The notes: generated by a model from the letters alone, not told the origin. DNA of 64,000 bases from Micractinium sp. NFX-FRZ (GCA_029339195.1 JAPTJF010000010.1:1-64000); one strand, 5' to 3'; counted from the stretch's first letter, positions 22,468 through 35,010 are shown. Numbers and translations: made by a program.

Positions 22468-25400
22468 ATGGCGCAAGCGGCTGCAGACCAGGTGCGCTGA
22501 CAAGGGGTGTTGGGTGCTGGTCATTGTGCACATGTGGCCACATAGCGGGGCAGAGGACAAGTGTATAGTAGGTGCTAGAGTGGCCACCCGGGCTGCATTC
22601 CAACTTGCCGGTCGGGTGCTCCCCTCCCAATGGCGCAGGTCATTGGCGAGTTGTATCGCACGATTACCCGAGTACAAGCTAAGGTTGAGGAGATGGCGAA
22701 GAAGCACAACGGGGCGAAATCCAAACTTTTTGCGCATCTGAAGGAGCAGCAGGTATGCAGGCTGCCTGGAGGGCATGTTAAAGCAGCCTAGAATATGGCA
22801 CATGGGTCGGCAGGGCTGGCGCCGGGGTGCGCTGCTCACGAGCAGGCCCGTACTCAGTCTAGATGCAAGCAGCAGGCTCGGTGGATGCTTGGTCCATGAC
22901 GCGTTTGGGTGACAGAAAGTGGCTCTGCCACCCTCGCCCATTTTCCGCGCTTCCCTGCAGCTGGAGCAGCAGCGGCTTCAGGGGGAGCTGCAACAGCACC
23001 GGGAGGCTGCGCGCCAGGCAGAGGTGGCAGGACAGGTGGAGCAGCAGCGGCTACAGGCAGAGAACGCGGCGGGGCAGGCGGAGCAGCAGCGGCTGCAGGC
23101 GGAGCTTCAGGCGGTGCATGAGGCTGCACGCCAGGCGCAGGCGGAAGCGCAGGTGGAGCAGCAGCGGCTGCAGGCAGAGAACGCGGCAGGGCAGGCGGAG
23201 CAGCAGCGGCTGCAGGCGGAGCTTCAGGCGGTGCATGAGGCTGCACGCCAGGCAGAGGTGGCAGCGCTGGCAGCGCAGCAGCGGCAGGTGGAGCTAGAGG
23301 CTTTGAATGCGGAAGGCGGGGCTGCTAACGGCAGCAGCCAAGAGAGGGCGCAAGAGGTGGGGTCGACAGAAGGTGAGCGGGCTTGGAATCGTGGTTGTGG
23401 CTGCGGTTGGGAGGAGGGGCTGTGGCACAAGCCCGTGCGATGAGGGCTGGCGAGAGTTTATCCCTAACATGGCGCACTCTGCAACCCCCACCCCTGCTCA
23501 TATTCTGTGCTGCCGCTGGCTGCCGTGGAGACACAGAAGTGGCCAATGTAGAGCCTCCCAGGCATCCAGCTGGCAGCCTCCAAGCATGACCCGGCCCTTA
23601 GCCACAACTTCCCACCCTGGTGCAGGCACCCCGCGCAAGCCGACCTCTATTCTTGGCAATCGCCACCGCTCCCCCCGATATCAACCCGAGCCCAAGCATG
23701 CCAAGGTGGACGAGGGTAAGTGAGGGTGGAATTTGTCAGGCAGGCACCTGGTCGGAGGCTGAGGAGCACCCAGCTGCACATGTCAGCCTGTTAAATGCAT
23801 GTATCCACCCTCTGCCCGTCCCGCGCATACCATCCTGCCCTACACGATCCTCACTGCGCACGGCCTGTAAGGGCTGCGTTCCCGTGTTTGGTACGCGTTC
23901 GAAATACAACTCGCTCTCCACTTTTAAAGATATTACTACCTGCTCGTCTCGTGCTCTGCAGATGGAGTCACGCAAGTGTCAGATGGTGCCGGCTCCGACA
24001 CCTCTCCTGGCCCGCCGGTCAGTATCACCAGCACCATGGGAGGGATATCTGTGAGCGTGTCCATTTCATGTGGACGGATGGGCGGGCACCAGTGGGCCCG
24101 GCAGAGGCGCAAACTCGTGGGTCCCCCACCTGTCAGCCCGACTGCCTGCATCTCTCACTTACCCATTATGCTCCTCCCTGCCTGTCGTTCTTTTGCTTCC
24201 CGCAGGCTACCTCCATGGAGACGCCTGTGCAGGAGAAGGAAGGCAAGCTGCAGCAGCTGGAGGCTGAGCTGGCGCGCGTGCGGGAGGCGGTTACAATTGC
24301 ACAGGTAATGGGTGGGTGGGAGGGTGTTGGGGTAAGTATGTGGCAAGCACGCACGAGCTTAGCGCTGCTGGGCCTGGCTCTGCTTGGTTTAGGTGGCGAG
24401 ATCGTGGCATGCTGCTCAACTATGACTTGTGCACACTCTCTCCGGGCTCCCTCCCCTGCTGCCAGTCGGAGCACGCTGCGGCACTGGAGGCCAAGCTGGC
24501 CGAGGTCACTGCTGCTGGCGTAGCCAAGGTGGGCTGTGTGTGCTAAGAAACGGAGTTGGGTTGCGGGTGGCGAGCGAGGCGTGCGCCCGCCTGTCTGTCC
24601 GCCTGCCGGGCACCATGCTCGGGAAGTCCCGCCATTAGGACATGGTGGCCCGCTCCGCCTTCCCCTCCCTCCCCACTCACAGGCTGCGGTGGAGGGCGAG
24701 CTGGCGGCAGCGCAACAGGAGTGCGGCGACCTGGCGGGCCACCTTACCACAGCCACTGCCGAGCTGCAGCGCGTCAGTGCCGAGCTGGCGGGCAAGTGCG
24801 CACTGTTGGAGGATGCGGCTGGCGCCCAGGTGGGTTGGAGCAGCATTAGTGGGTGGGAACGAATGGGCAGGAGCGACAGCTATGGGCTGGGGACTGCTGC
24901 TGTCCTGCTTCCGGTACAAGCAGGCACAGTCTGGAGTGATGGGCAAAATGGCCTTGCCGTAGAGCAGCCTTTTGGGGGGGAGGCCATGTGCCATCCGTGC
25001 CATCCGTGCCGCACTCCGGGAGTCCCAGCCTGCTGGCGGGTGCACATGCAAATATGCTTACCCTGTTCACCCTGTCCCGACCCCCACCTGCCTCGGCTCC
25101 CCACCTGGGTATCCTGCGTGTGGGTTTTTGAACGCATGAGCTCACGAAGCTTGCGTTTTCCTGTGCGGGTATGCGCTGGGGCACGCGACTCAGGGTTGAA
25201 CTGGGATCATTGCCCGCCTTGCTTAGCAACCCGACCTGTGCAGCCCCTTTGCTTTGCTGACTCGTGGACTGCCCCTTCTTGCAGGAGCACACTGAGGCGC
25301 GGGTGCACGCAAGCGTGGGCGGGCCGCAGCCAGCAGCAGCAGTGCAGCAGCCCGACCTGCCTGGCCTTGTGGGCAAGCGGACTACCGACAGAAGAGCAGT

Positions 25401-27137
25401 CGCCGCATCCACCTTTGGGCTAAAGTACAAGGTCGGTGGGGCATGGTAGCAGTTGCAACGTTAGCATGCTGGGGCATAATGTGGGGCCTGGCTGGGGCGC
25501 CAATGTAAGACCTTGGGAAAGGAACCAAACGAACTGCACGTCCTGCCACCATAACATGCCCTGACAAGATACATTAACACTGGCTGCAGCAGCTTTGTGC
25601 AGCAGCACAAACGTGCGCACTGCGCTCAAGGGTTAACTCACCCGCCTTGTATGCAGCTTCCTGTCGCGTGCAGGGGACCTTCAAGCAGCGAGTCGTGTTT
25701 GCACCTGGCGAGGTCAACTTCTCCCGGGAGCGGGTGCACGAGGTGCACAGCCTCCTTTGCGGCCCCCACCAGGTGCCCGGCACGCACCTGAGTGACCTGG
25801 TGAGCCACACACAGCCCTGGCCAGGGTTGGCGGGGGAAGGGGCGGGGCGGGGCCGCTGGGGCTGGAGCGAGCCAATCTACCCAAGGTTGTCGCTAGCACT
25901 ATCAAGTGCACTTCCTTCGCAGCTTGCAACCAGTAGGGTGATTTCCCTAGTGCTGCCGTGTGCAAGCCGACCATCTACTATCTCGCCTGCCTGCCCGTGT
26001 CCCCCCGTGCCCCACCCCGCCCTCGCAGTATGGCGTCTTCTTTCACTTCATCCACGCGCAGCTTGAGGCGGACAACCTGCTGCAGCTCATGAGGCTGCAG
26101 GTGGCTGGGGCCTCCATTGAGCAGGCGCCCACAGGTAGGACACGGCTCTGGGTGGGGCAAAGGCAGGCCCGGGCGCTGAAGGGGCGAACGTGCTGCTGTG
26201 CAAGATGCATGTTTGATCCTGCGACTACAGCACAATCACAGCTGGACCGCAGACTCTGCTCCGTTCCTCACTCCCCGCCTGTGCAGTGCTGAGCCGTGTC
26301 CCGCAAGCTGATGTCTACCAGTCCACACTGGCGATACATTCCAGCCTGGATCCGGAGCAGCAAGAGGCAGCAAAGCAGCAGCTGATGGGCATCCTGCGTC
26401 TGCGCACGCCGGACGGCCTGCGGGAGTGCGTGCAGGAGCGGCAGGAGCAGCATGAGGCAGAGGTGGCAGCGTGGGAGGCGGCTGTGGACGCTCAGATGCG
26501 GCGGTGCGAGTCAGGTGATGAGGTGGCGGCGCTGTGGCGGGCCAAGCCCAAGGCCAGCCCGCTGCTCAGCCTGGCAAGCGTGTATGTTGACGGGCAGGGC
26601 CCACCTGGTACAAACAGCGAGCGGGCCCCTTTTGCTGCTACCTGGGAGCTGACATTTAACACCAGCAAGGCCCGCTCTAGCAAGCAAGGTTGGTATGGTG
26701 TTGCACCGGAGGGCTGCGTGCTGCCATGCCTTGTGGTCATCTGTGCGAGCTTGGCATAGGCCTGCGCAGCTTCACGCCCTGTGCCGCTGCGGGCAGAGCC
26801 TTGATGGTTTGCATGCCCCAGCCCTGCTTTGCTGCTGGCGCTTTCCAGCAATGTGACCTTCTCACAATGTGCAGTTTCCTGCCGCCTCCCGCCTGCAGGA
26901 TGCCTGAAGGACCTGCTGGAGTGGCAGGGCCCCGTGCTAACCCAGGCGCTGCCGCTGCCCAGCTGGCTGTCAGCGGACATGTGCCACAAGCAGAACCCTG
27001 CGGTGGCAGCGGCGCCGGCAGAGGAGCTGGGTGCAGTGGTGGCCGCGGCAGGCGAGGAGCTGGGCTGGACCTGGCTGGCCAACGCGCGCAAGGGCTCCTC
27101 CAAGTGGGAGGTGGGGCGGCACGAGGAGCGCGACTGA
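22468..27137 (+). CDS. Coiled-coil protein carrying the family C-module
   Basis: No known family was recognised. The start at 22468 (MAQAAADQ) splices to VIGELYRTITRVQAKVEEMA and AKSKLFAHLKEQQ. A long heptad-like region follows, with two nearly identical 39-residue repeats (VEQQRLQAENAAGQAEQQRL...). A basic exon has TPRKPTSILGNRHRSPRYQP. More coiled coil follows (EGKLQQLEAELARVREAV). The C-module begins at FKQRVVFAPGEVNFSRERVH and includes LSRVPQADVYQSTLAIHSSL, LLSLASVYVDGQGPPG and LPSWLSADMCHKQNPAVAAA, ending EELGWTWLANARKGSSKWEV and GRHEERD (TGA 27135-27137). The same C-module ends the gene at 39339 (-). The gene lies between inverted-repeat arms and is divergent from the interrupted N-module gene, as if one two-module gene had been split. 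Confidence 0.75.
23037..23270 (+). repeat. Two tandem 117-bp coding repeats
   Basis: A 39-codon unit repeats twice with few changes, the second copy starting at 23154. It encodes Gln/Glu/Ala-rich coiled coil. A shorter related piece precedes it. Confidence 0.85.
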
Positions 27138-27173
27138 GGCAGCGCCCCTCAGCAGCGAGCAGTTCTCCCAGTG

Positions 27174-27353
27174 CCCGCTCAACTTCCCCTCCTTCGAGAC
27201 TGATGGTGTCGACTGTGCTCCTGCAGCTGACGTTTATGTGATGCTAAAACACGTCACAAATCTCAACCACAGAGAGTGCAGTGGGGTGGGTTGCCGGTGA
27301 TACAAGGAGTGAAGGCAGGGTGTGGGCATGAGAAGGGGCGGCAAGCTGGGGAG
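27174..27353 (+). repeat. Dispersed repeat, copy 1
   Basis: About 175 bp starting CCCGCTCAACTT and ending GGGGCGGCAAGCTGGGG. It matches 39146-39322 with small changes and begins 37 bp after the stop of the gene at 22468-27137. Confidence 0.85.
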
Positions 27354-27356
27354 GTC

Positions 27357-27505
27357 GGTCAACCCTACATTTCGGGCGTGACATGTGATTTTCGTTCTCG
27401 GACCGTCTCCTCTGTGATACATTAAATGCAATCAACCTTGGGTACTATCATTACGTATTCTCAGTCGCCGGAAGAGCAGGAGGAGGACTGGAGGAGGTTG
27501 TGCAG
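27357..27505 (+). repeat. Right arm of the inverted repeat
   Basis: Plus-strand counterpart of 22073-22195. It includes the same region with the exon-like start, but the ATG of the left arm is ACG here. It leads into the ORF group at 27604. Confidence 0.85.
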
Positions 27506-27603
27506 TGCCCCCTGCAACGTGGCTCTGGTGGCTCTGGGGAGCTCTGGGAATGCTACAGATGCTCCGGGAGCTGTTCGCGAATCAGGGCGTTGCACGTGAT
27601 GCA

Positions 27604-29228
27604 GGCTGGAAGATGAGGCGGGGGCCACGGCGGCGGCGGGTGCTGACCTCAGCGGCGGCAGGCGGCTGCGCTCGCAGGCGCCCACTGCTGATGGCACACT
27701 TGCTGAGCTGGAGGAAGAGGTGATAGTGTCACTGCTCAGCTCGCAGGCGCCCCCAGCTGCTGCAGCCCCCCAGGAGGAGGCGGAGGACGAGGATTTGCCC
27801 CCTGGGCTGGAGGGGGAGGAGGCGTGGCAGGCACCTCCTGCTGCTGGCCAGCTGGGCGCAACGGTGGGCTCTGAAGCTGCTGTTGGCAGCGGCCCAGCAG
27901 CACCCAAGAAGACAGCTGCTGCAGCTGGGCGCTCCAAGGTGGGCAGGCGGGCCACGGTGTGGGGCACAGCGCTGGCGGCAGCCTGTAGGTAGGCATCCCA
28001 AGCTGCCGTGCACAGGCTGCCAAGGCCTCCACCCTGGGTGCTAACGCTCTCTGCTTATGCCCCACTTGTCACTGAGCCCGCAGCACATCACATTTGCAAG
28101 TGAGGAGAAGCAAGGCAGCCTCAAGGAGAGGGCTGCTGGACGTGGCGTGCAGCCTTAAGAAGGTCACTGCCATGCTGCAGCGGCGGGAGGTCACTGAAGA
28201 TAAACTGCAGCAGCAGCTGGCGGAGGTGCGCAGCGAGCTGCAGCAGGTGCAGGGGAAAGTGACAGCTTTTGAGGCAGCAACAGGCACAGAGCGCCACAAG
28301 ATGCACACCATTCTTGAGGCGCAGCAGATGCGGTCGGAGGGCAGGCCTGATGCGATTCACCTGCTGGCTGCAGCGCTGGTGTCGCGGCGCCTGCCTCTAG
28401 ACCACGTGCAGCTGACGCACATTGTCAACGCCTGCACGGACCCCTGGCTGCCCTGGCTGCCCTAGCTGCCCTGGCTGACTACAAGTGCCTGACCTTTGGC
28501 ATGCAGCCGACGATCAGAATGTGCCCATCTGTGAGGCACTGTTCTGGAGCACCAAGCTGTGGGAGGCGCTGCTGGGGCTGGGGTACGAGCGGGACGCCGC
28601 CGCGCTGCAGATTCTGGGCATGGGGCATGCTGCCTGGGACATGAGCGGCTTCACCTCTGAGCAGCGGGATGCGCACCTGCACCTCGTGCAGCGCCTGTTG
28701 CGCACGGTGCTGGCTGAGCGGCTCACGCTGGCAGCAGAGGCCGGCAGCGGCGCACCGCTGTTGGGCTTCCCCCGCGACCTGCTGCTGGGCATCCTGGGCA
28801 ATGCAGAGGGCCGCCAGCAGCTGTTGCAGCACTTTCCCTGGATGAAGCAGCTGCTCGTGGAGCGCTCCTTCCTCACGAATGATCTAGAAACCAGCTTCTC
28901 GCGAGTTGGGTGGAAGGCGATCCTGGAGACGGTGCTGGGGGTGCTGCGCTCGGTGGACGCGCTGGAGGAGGCGCGGCGCGACCCCACCAGCAACCTGTGC
29001 CTGCCGGCCTCAGCACGCGCCTCCTACACCCAGCAGCAGCAGGAGGCAGCCAACGATGACAGCTGGAAGGATGGCAGCAGCGGCCGCCCCTCCGGCAGCG
29101 CCTTTGCTCGGCGTGCAGCCGACGCGCGCTCGCTCTGTGGGCCGCACCGCAGTCATTCGGGACTTCCATGCCAACAAGCAGATCACAGCAGATACCAGCA
29201 AGGGAGCGGGCAGTGCGGCATGCGCTGA
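27604..29228 (+). CDS. Hypothetical protein, possibly transposon-derived
   Basis: Open exons with coding character but no family I can name. One exon gives LEDEAGATAAAGADLSGGRR and an acidic stretch (EEAEDEDLPPGLEGEEAW). A second has predicted coiled coil (EDKLQQQLAEVRSELQQVQG) and PLDHVQLTHIVNACTDPW. The third is long (28485-29228) with LFWSTKLWEALLGLGYERDA, HLVQRLLRTVLAERLTLAAE, and HFPWMKQLLVERSFLTNDLE continuing TSFSRVG. The last motif faintly recalls C-terminal blocks of some DNA transposases. The first joins are not in clean phase, so the gene may be broken; in the final 100 bp another frame also looks coding (TAVIRDFHANKQITADTSKG), hinting at a frameshift. Confidence 0.45.
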
Positions 29229-29798
29229 GCAGCCCTGACAGCGCTGCTGCGACAGCCCAGGCTGGCAGGCGCCCGCCAGCTGGCAATTACGCCCGACATG
29301 ACCTCCCGCCCTGCTTCGAATTCAGCGCTGTTTCCTGTATCGCTTTCCTGGATCAAAATCGCGACACTCGAGTGTGGGGTGGGTCACATCACATATCTGA
29401 CCCCTGAAGCCCTGAGGCTCTACGCTCGTTAAAGTCAGCGCTGAAGGGAGCGCTACAGGGAGCGGGCCTGGGTGCCGATCAAGGACAGGATGCGCACATT
29501 GGAAGTCAGGCTTGCTATAGAAGGGCATGCTGCTGCCGCCACTGCCACCGCAGCGCAGCACCCACGTCACGCCTGCTGGCACCGGCCTGCTGCCCAGCCT
29601 GACACACAGATGCCCGCCCGCATGTTATGGGCTGTCAACTCAAGGTAGCCAACGAAATCTCCGAAAGAGGGCGCTTACAATCAACAGCAAACACGGACAA
29701 TTTGCAAGGGAAGGCAATCATGCTCTCAATGTGTAGCAGTGCCGACGCCCAGGCACAGTACGCGCAGTGCGTTGTGCGCACGCCACATGACAAGGAAG
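29229..29798. other. Convergent intergenic region
   Basis: No coding signature. It contains the 3' UTR of the zinc-finger gene, and probably that of the gene before it. Confidence 0.5.
29675..29679 (-). terminator. TGTAA polyadenylation signal for the zinc-finger gene
   Basis: About 120 nt after the stop at 29799. Confidence 0.6.
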
Positions 29799-32700
29799 CT
29801 ACTGCCGGAAAAACTGCAGTGCAAGCTTCAGCTCCTCCATCACGTCAATATAAATTGCTTCTGCCTCAGTGTCCTCCTGGGCGGCAGCCACCACCCAGCC
29901 CTCTGGCGGTGCGGGGCCGGGCGCAGGGCCCTGCTCGCGGTCCCCAGCCTCTGCCAGTGCTGCAATCGCCGCGTTTGCCTGTTGCGCAGCCTCCAAGCCA
30001 CGGCTCCAAGTGTCAGGTGTTGTTCCTGCTCCACTCGCTGCCGCTGCCACTGCCTGCCACCCGGGAGGCAGGTCCAACCCTGTCCACTGTGGCACCGCCG
30101 CCGGCGGCGCCTCGAGCGAGGCTGCTGGGTACTGCTGCTGCTGCTCGGTCACACCCGCTAGCATCTGCAACCCCCAGGCCGCCGTCGCGGCGGCAGGCAC
30201 CGCAGCGTCCTGGCCCCCAGCACGCGCCACCGCAGCAGCAGACGGCGTGGGAGCACCCTGCTGCTGCCCCGCCGGCTCCTGCCCGCCGGTTGCCGCAGCT
30301 GCTGCAGGCGCTGCCTTTTCCTCCTGCGCACGCAGCCCCTCCATTGCCTTCTCGCGCCGCTCCTTGACTGCCTGCACGGGCAGCGGTCAGCGATGTCAAC
30401 TCTGGCGCAAATGACAGGTTTGAGATCGCTGCTGCCACAACAACACTTGTGGGACCCCATGCAGCTTGGGTGCGGCCGCAGGTCATTGCCGGCCCTGCCA
30501 ATCGGACAGCACTCCGCCTAGATCTCATCTTTACACACCTGGATTGTGCATGTCACGAGCGCCGGCTTGCTGCCTGCGGGGGGTGGGGGTGGGTGGCATG
30601 GGGCGGAGAATCGTTTACTCTGCAAGGTTGGGGTGCTGGTGTTTGTTCCCGCATGCAATCAATGAACTTGGGCAGGAACGCAGGCTGGGCCCCCGATTGA
30701 CAATGTGCTGCCTTTCGACGCCGTGCCGCATGTCATGCACACCCCACCCATCATGGTTGATCCTTTTGCCACCCCCACCCCGCACCCACCAGACGGCACG
30801 TGCAAGTAGAAGCTGCCCTTGGTCCCCTTCCTCAGGCACACCCCGCGGCTGATCTGCAAGAAGCAGCAGTCGCAGCCGATGCCGCAGCTATAAGGAGGGG
30901 GTGCACGCGGCAATGGCACATACGAAGCACGCGGCTCTCTTGCACTTTGCGCCCCACTCAACTGCATCTCAGTGCGTGCCAGTCCACGCCCTCACCCACG
31001 CCCCCACCCCGCCCCAACTCCTCTCCATCCTGCAACCTCACAGTACTCCACTCTACCAGCTGCGGCTCACCCCATCCTGTAGCAAACCACAGGGAGTCAG
31101 CCGCGCCACGTCCCCGTGGAACCAGAACGCGCGGACGTAGTCCTGCACGGGTGCGTGGGGTCACAGCGGGGCAAAACTCACAATTTCCAATGTGGCCACG
31201 CAAGTGTGAGGAGCAGTGTGTTGGAGTGTGCTGGATGGAACCAGACCGCTGGTGGTCGCTTGCAAGCGCACAGCCTGGTGGCACGCGCAGAACAAACCAG
31301 GGATCCTGTGCCCAGCAAACTGCACCACAAAGGTGCACCTCGTGTCGGTCGCCTCGCCCCACTCACCAGCAGGCCCGGGCACTCGCTCTCTAGCCGCTCT
31401 TTCGTCTCAGCGTACTCGTACTCCTCCATATCCCCGCCACCCCGTACATCACCATCCGGGTGCCACACACCCCGCTCGTGCTCAACCACCCGCAGTGCTG
31501 CCTCCCCTTGCTGTTTCACACCTGCAGTGGAAGAAGGGGTGGACGAAGAAGAGCAGAAGAGGATTTCTTCTGGAGCTGTTCACGCAGGCAAGGGGTGGAG
31601 CATCCATTATTGACAAAGGGTGTTCTTTTTTGCTGATGGTGTCCCATAGCAGTGCTTGCTGCCAGAGGGGCCTGCAAGCGGGTGAGTAGAACGATGGCAC
31701 CTGGCAGTGCATGTACATGAGGGGCGGCAAGGAAAGAAGAGTGCAGGTTAGGACAAAGGGTCATGCATGGAGGCGGGTGAGGGGCTTGGGCATGGCAGCC
31801 TGGCAGCTGGCAAGCAGGCCCCGTGCCCCAGCAGAGGCTCACCAGGCCAGCGTGCGTCCAGCTCCTTCTGGATGTCGTCCAGCATGCTGGCAGGGTTGTC
31901 CTGCTCAAGGGGGTACCTGTCACAGAGCCCACCGCGGAGGAAGCGGCCCAGAAACTGTACCTCTTCCTGCCAGCCAGCGCGCAGCACGCTCTCGAGCTCC
32001 TGAGCGGTGACGGAGTGCACTGCTGCACCGGAGCGGCTGAGCGGCTGGAAGCGATGCATGACGGCATGGCGCGTGAGCTTCTGGTTGTGCTCATCTGCAG
32101 GAGCAACAGCGGGAGCAGCCGGGAGCAAGATGAACGCAAGTTCATGAGCACCTCGCATGAGCACCAGCGCCAGCAGCAGAATCACAGCAACGGTGGCTAC
32201 AACCTTCGCCGGCCACCGCCGCAGCGCTCAGCCCCACCCCACTGCCCTCCCTGTCCCAGCCATCCCCGATGTAGATATCAAATCAACAACAGCGCAGGCT
32301 CGGCAAACATGCAAGAGCAATGCCAGCCTCAGCCGGCCAAGCACAGCTGCCAGCATTCATGCGACCCCGTCCCCCCCCACCCACACCTGGCTCCAGCGCG
32401 CGCGCGTATGCTTCCAGGACTGGGTGCAGCTGGCCTGCCGGGGCATTCAAGTCCACTGTGGGGGCACCTGCAGCGTCCCAGTCCTTCCACACATCGCTCC
32501 GCCTCTCTCCCTACAGGAGATTGTGGCAGATGGGCACCAGCAAGGGGAGCAGTTGAAGTGGGTGCTTGCCGGGGCGACGTCGGTAGTGCAGGTTGTGCAA
32601 GGAGAGGTGCACGGGAGAGGTGCACAGGAGGGGCTGACAATGTGGCAAGGCCGTTCCGGTGTCTTGGCGCCAGGCAAGACTAAAGTACAAGGGCGGTACA

Positions 32701-35010
32701 GGCAAGGCAGGCAGTGCTGCACGAGCGCAAGCCCAGTGCATCACCCAAGACGCTGGCCTCACCTCCAGTGTGGTGCCCTCTGCCAGCCCAAAACACTCGA
32801 GCAACTCCTCATAGATGCCAGGCTTGGAGACGGGCTGGCTGGCGTAGGGCTCTGTCACGCACGGCATGCCATTGGCCCGTTTCTGGAACATATGGATCGT
32901 GTGGACGTTGGAGCGTGGCACTGCCTGCAGCTCCAACACCGCCTCCCGAGCAGCGCCAAGCACGCATAGCACCTGTGGGGGCAAAACGACACCAGCTGAG
33001 GCAGCAGCAGCTCTGCCTCTGGCCCCTGCCGAGACAGCCACAGTGTCAAGGAAGAGTGGAAACAAAGAGCAGTGCACGAACTCGGCAGCAGCAGCCTGCG
33101 GGCAACGCCCCTCCCGATGCCCTCACCTGGTGCAGCTGCTCAGCATCCATGCTGTTCTCGCCGTTCCTGGCTCTCAGCAAACCGCGCACTGCCAGTGCCA
33201 GTGCCGAGGTTTTGGCTCCAGCAATGAGCCGGTCCCCAGTCCAGGCTCCCAACAAAGATTTCAGAGTATACAGGAGGCCCTCCGGCGGGGCCTCGCCGTC
33301 GACCAGCACACAGGCCGCTGTCAGCAGCTCCCTGACGCAGGCCTCGGCGGTGTGGAGTACGCCGCGGCTCTGCCAGCCAGCAGGGGGTGCGCACATGTCA
33401 GCGAAGGACACCGGGCATGAGGGGAGGCAGGCGCGGCACACGTGATCATGCTCACCAGAATGAGCAGGTCGAGCTGGTGCGGGATGCTGAGCGCCATGTC
33501 AGGCACATCAAACTGCTTGGGTCCACCCACGCTGCCGGTCAGGGATGCAAGCGTAACCAGCTGCGCGATGTACCCAACCGCCTTGCAATTCTGCAGGTGC
33601 GAAAACGCCGCCCGGGTGGGGGCATTCAATATGTAGCAAGCCGCGTGCTGCCCGGTCAGTGTGAACATGCAGCTGGTGAAGCCCAGGGTGAGGTGATCCA
33701 ACAGTGCATTGAGGGCCGCACTGAGCGGCGGCACCCCTACCCTGCAGTGACAAAGGTGCAGGCTTGAGGAGGCCGGCACATGGTATGCAGGCAGGCCACC
33801 ATGCAGCGTGCCAAGCAGCTGGGCGGGCAGGCGGCGGGCAGGGCACGCGGGCAGGCGGGGCATGGGTACAGCGCAGCCACGGCGCCCACCTGGACTGCAG
33901 CCGCCGCAGGTTCAACACCCTGGCCCGCTGCTGCACCTGCTCCTCCAGGGTGGGCGGGTCCAGCCGCCGCCCAAGCTGCTCTGCCAGCTCCGAGTTCGCT
34001 CTGCTGCAGTCCAGCTTGCCGCCAGCCAGCTCCAGCACACACTGCAGCATCAGGGCGCCCCCGGCTGCCGAGCTGAGCGCATGCAGCTCCCGGCACTTGG
34101 CAACCAGCTCCGTCAGCTGGGGGCAGCGGCCAGTGTAGTAGGGCGGCGGCAGGTCCCCCGTCCTCCTCCAGCAGTCATAGCAGCGTCTGCAGAGGGAGCC
34201 CAACTCGTCGTGCAGATACCAACTGGAGGTCTCATGCTCCTTGCAGTGGCCGCACGAGCGAGTGGCAGTGTTGCCAGTGCCAGTGCCGCCGCCTGCCCCG
34301 CCCCTGCCGCCCCCAGCTGCCCCGAGCTGTAACCGGCCCCTCTTGGGGGCCCTTGGCGGCGGCACGCCGCTGCAGCTGGGCTCGTCCCCAGCTTCCCCGC
34401 TGCCACGCTGCTGACCCCCAGTGCGGCCCAAGGCCGGCAGCTTCTTGTGCTTCTTGCAGAAGTCCCAGCAAACTTTGCAAATGCGCTGCCCATCCTCATC
34501 ATAACGGTAACTCGATGGGCTCCGCGTCTTGCAGTGGAAGCACTGAAGGGGCCATTTGTGCGTGCTGACAGCAGCTGTGCCAATCAGCTCGCTGAGCTGA
34601 AAGCCGCCAGTGGTGCCGGCCGCAGCATCCTCTGCTGCCTCCTCCTCTCGCTCCTCCCCGGCCTCCTCTGCTGCCACCTCCTCCGCTGCCTCTGCACCCT
34701 CGCCCTTTCCCCGCTCTGCACTGCCGCCATCTGCCGCCTGTTCCCACTCAGATTCTTCATCCATCTCTGCCTCTGCCTCTTCCTCTGACAGTGCCTCTGC
34801 ATCTTCTGTATCAGCTGCTGCCGCCGTGCCGCCGCTGCTGGCACCGCCGCCGCCCGGCTCCCCCTCGGCGTCTGACGCTGTGAGGTCGTAGTCATCACCC
34901 AGCTGCTTGTTGGCCGTTCTCCGCCGGCTGGAGCGCCTGCTGCCCGGGGCATGGGCTGGAGGAGGGGAAAATCCGAAAAGGCCACCTAGGGACCTCCACA
35001 TGCTGCCCAT
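29799..35010 (-). CDS. Protein with two GATA-like zinc fingers and a long unknown C-terminus
   Basis: Start ATG at 35010 (MGSMWRSLGGLFGFSPPPAH). Residues about 20-125 are basic then strongly acidic. Two fingers follow, each with C-X2-C-X17-C-X2-C spacing: one from CFHCKTRSPSSYRYDEDGQR with CKVC, the other from CGHCKEHETSSWYLHDELGS with CRRC. Both are followed by aromatic/basic residues and LP as in GATA fingers (WDFCKKHKKLP, YDCWRRTGDLPP), so DNA binding is likely. Further exons give LNALLDHLTLGFTSCMFTLT, GLLYTLKSLLGAWTGDRLIA, RSNVHTIHMFQKRANGMPCV, YVRAFWFHGDVARLTPCGLL and GTKGSFYLHVPSG. The last exon is Ala/Gln-rich and ends EAIYIDVMEELKLALQFFRQ (TAG 29801-29799). The C-terminal two thirds match nothing I can name. 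Most exon joins are good GT-AG, but the 32100-32700 part is uncertain. Confidence 0.7.

Noticed and set aside
33508..35010. 500-codon minus-strand open frame taken whole as the zinc-finger protein
   Set aside because: The frame runs through an intron after LNLRRLQSR into Pro/Ala-rich read-through. Spliced exons further down continue with more conserved-looking sequence.
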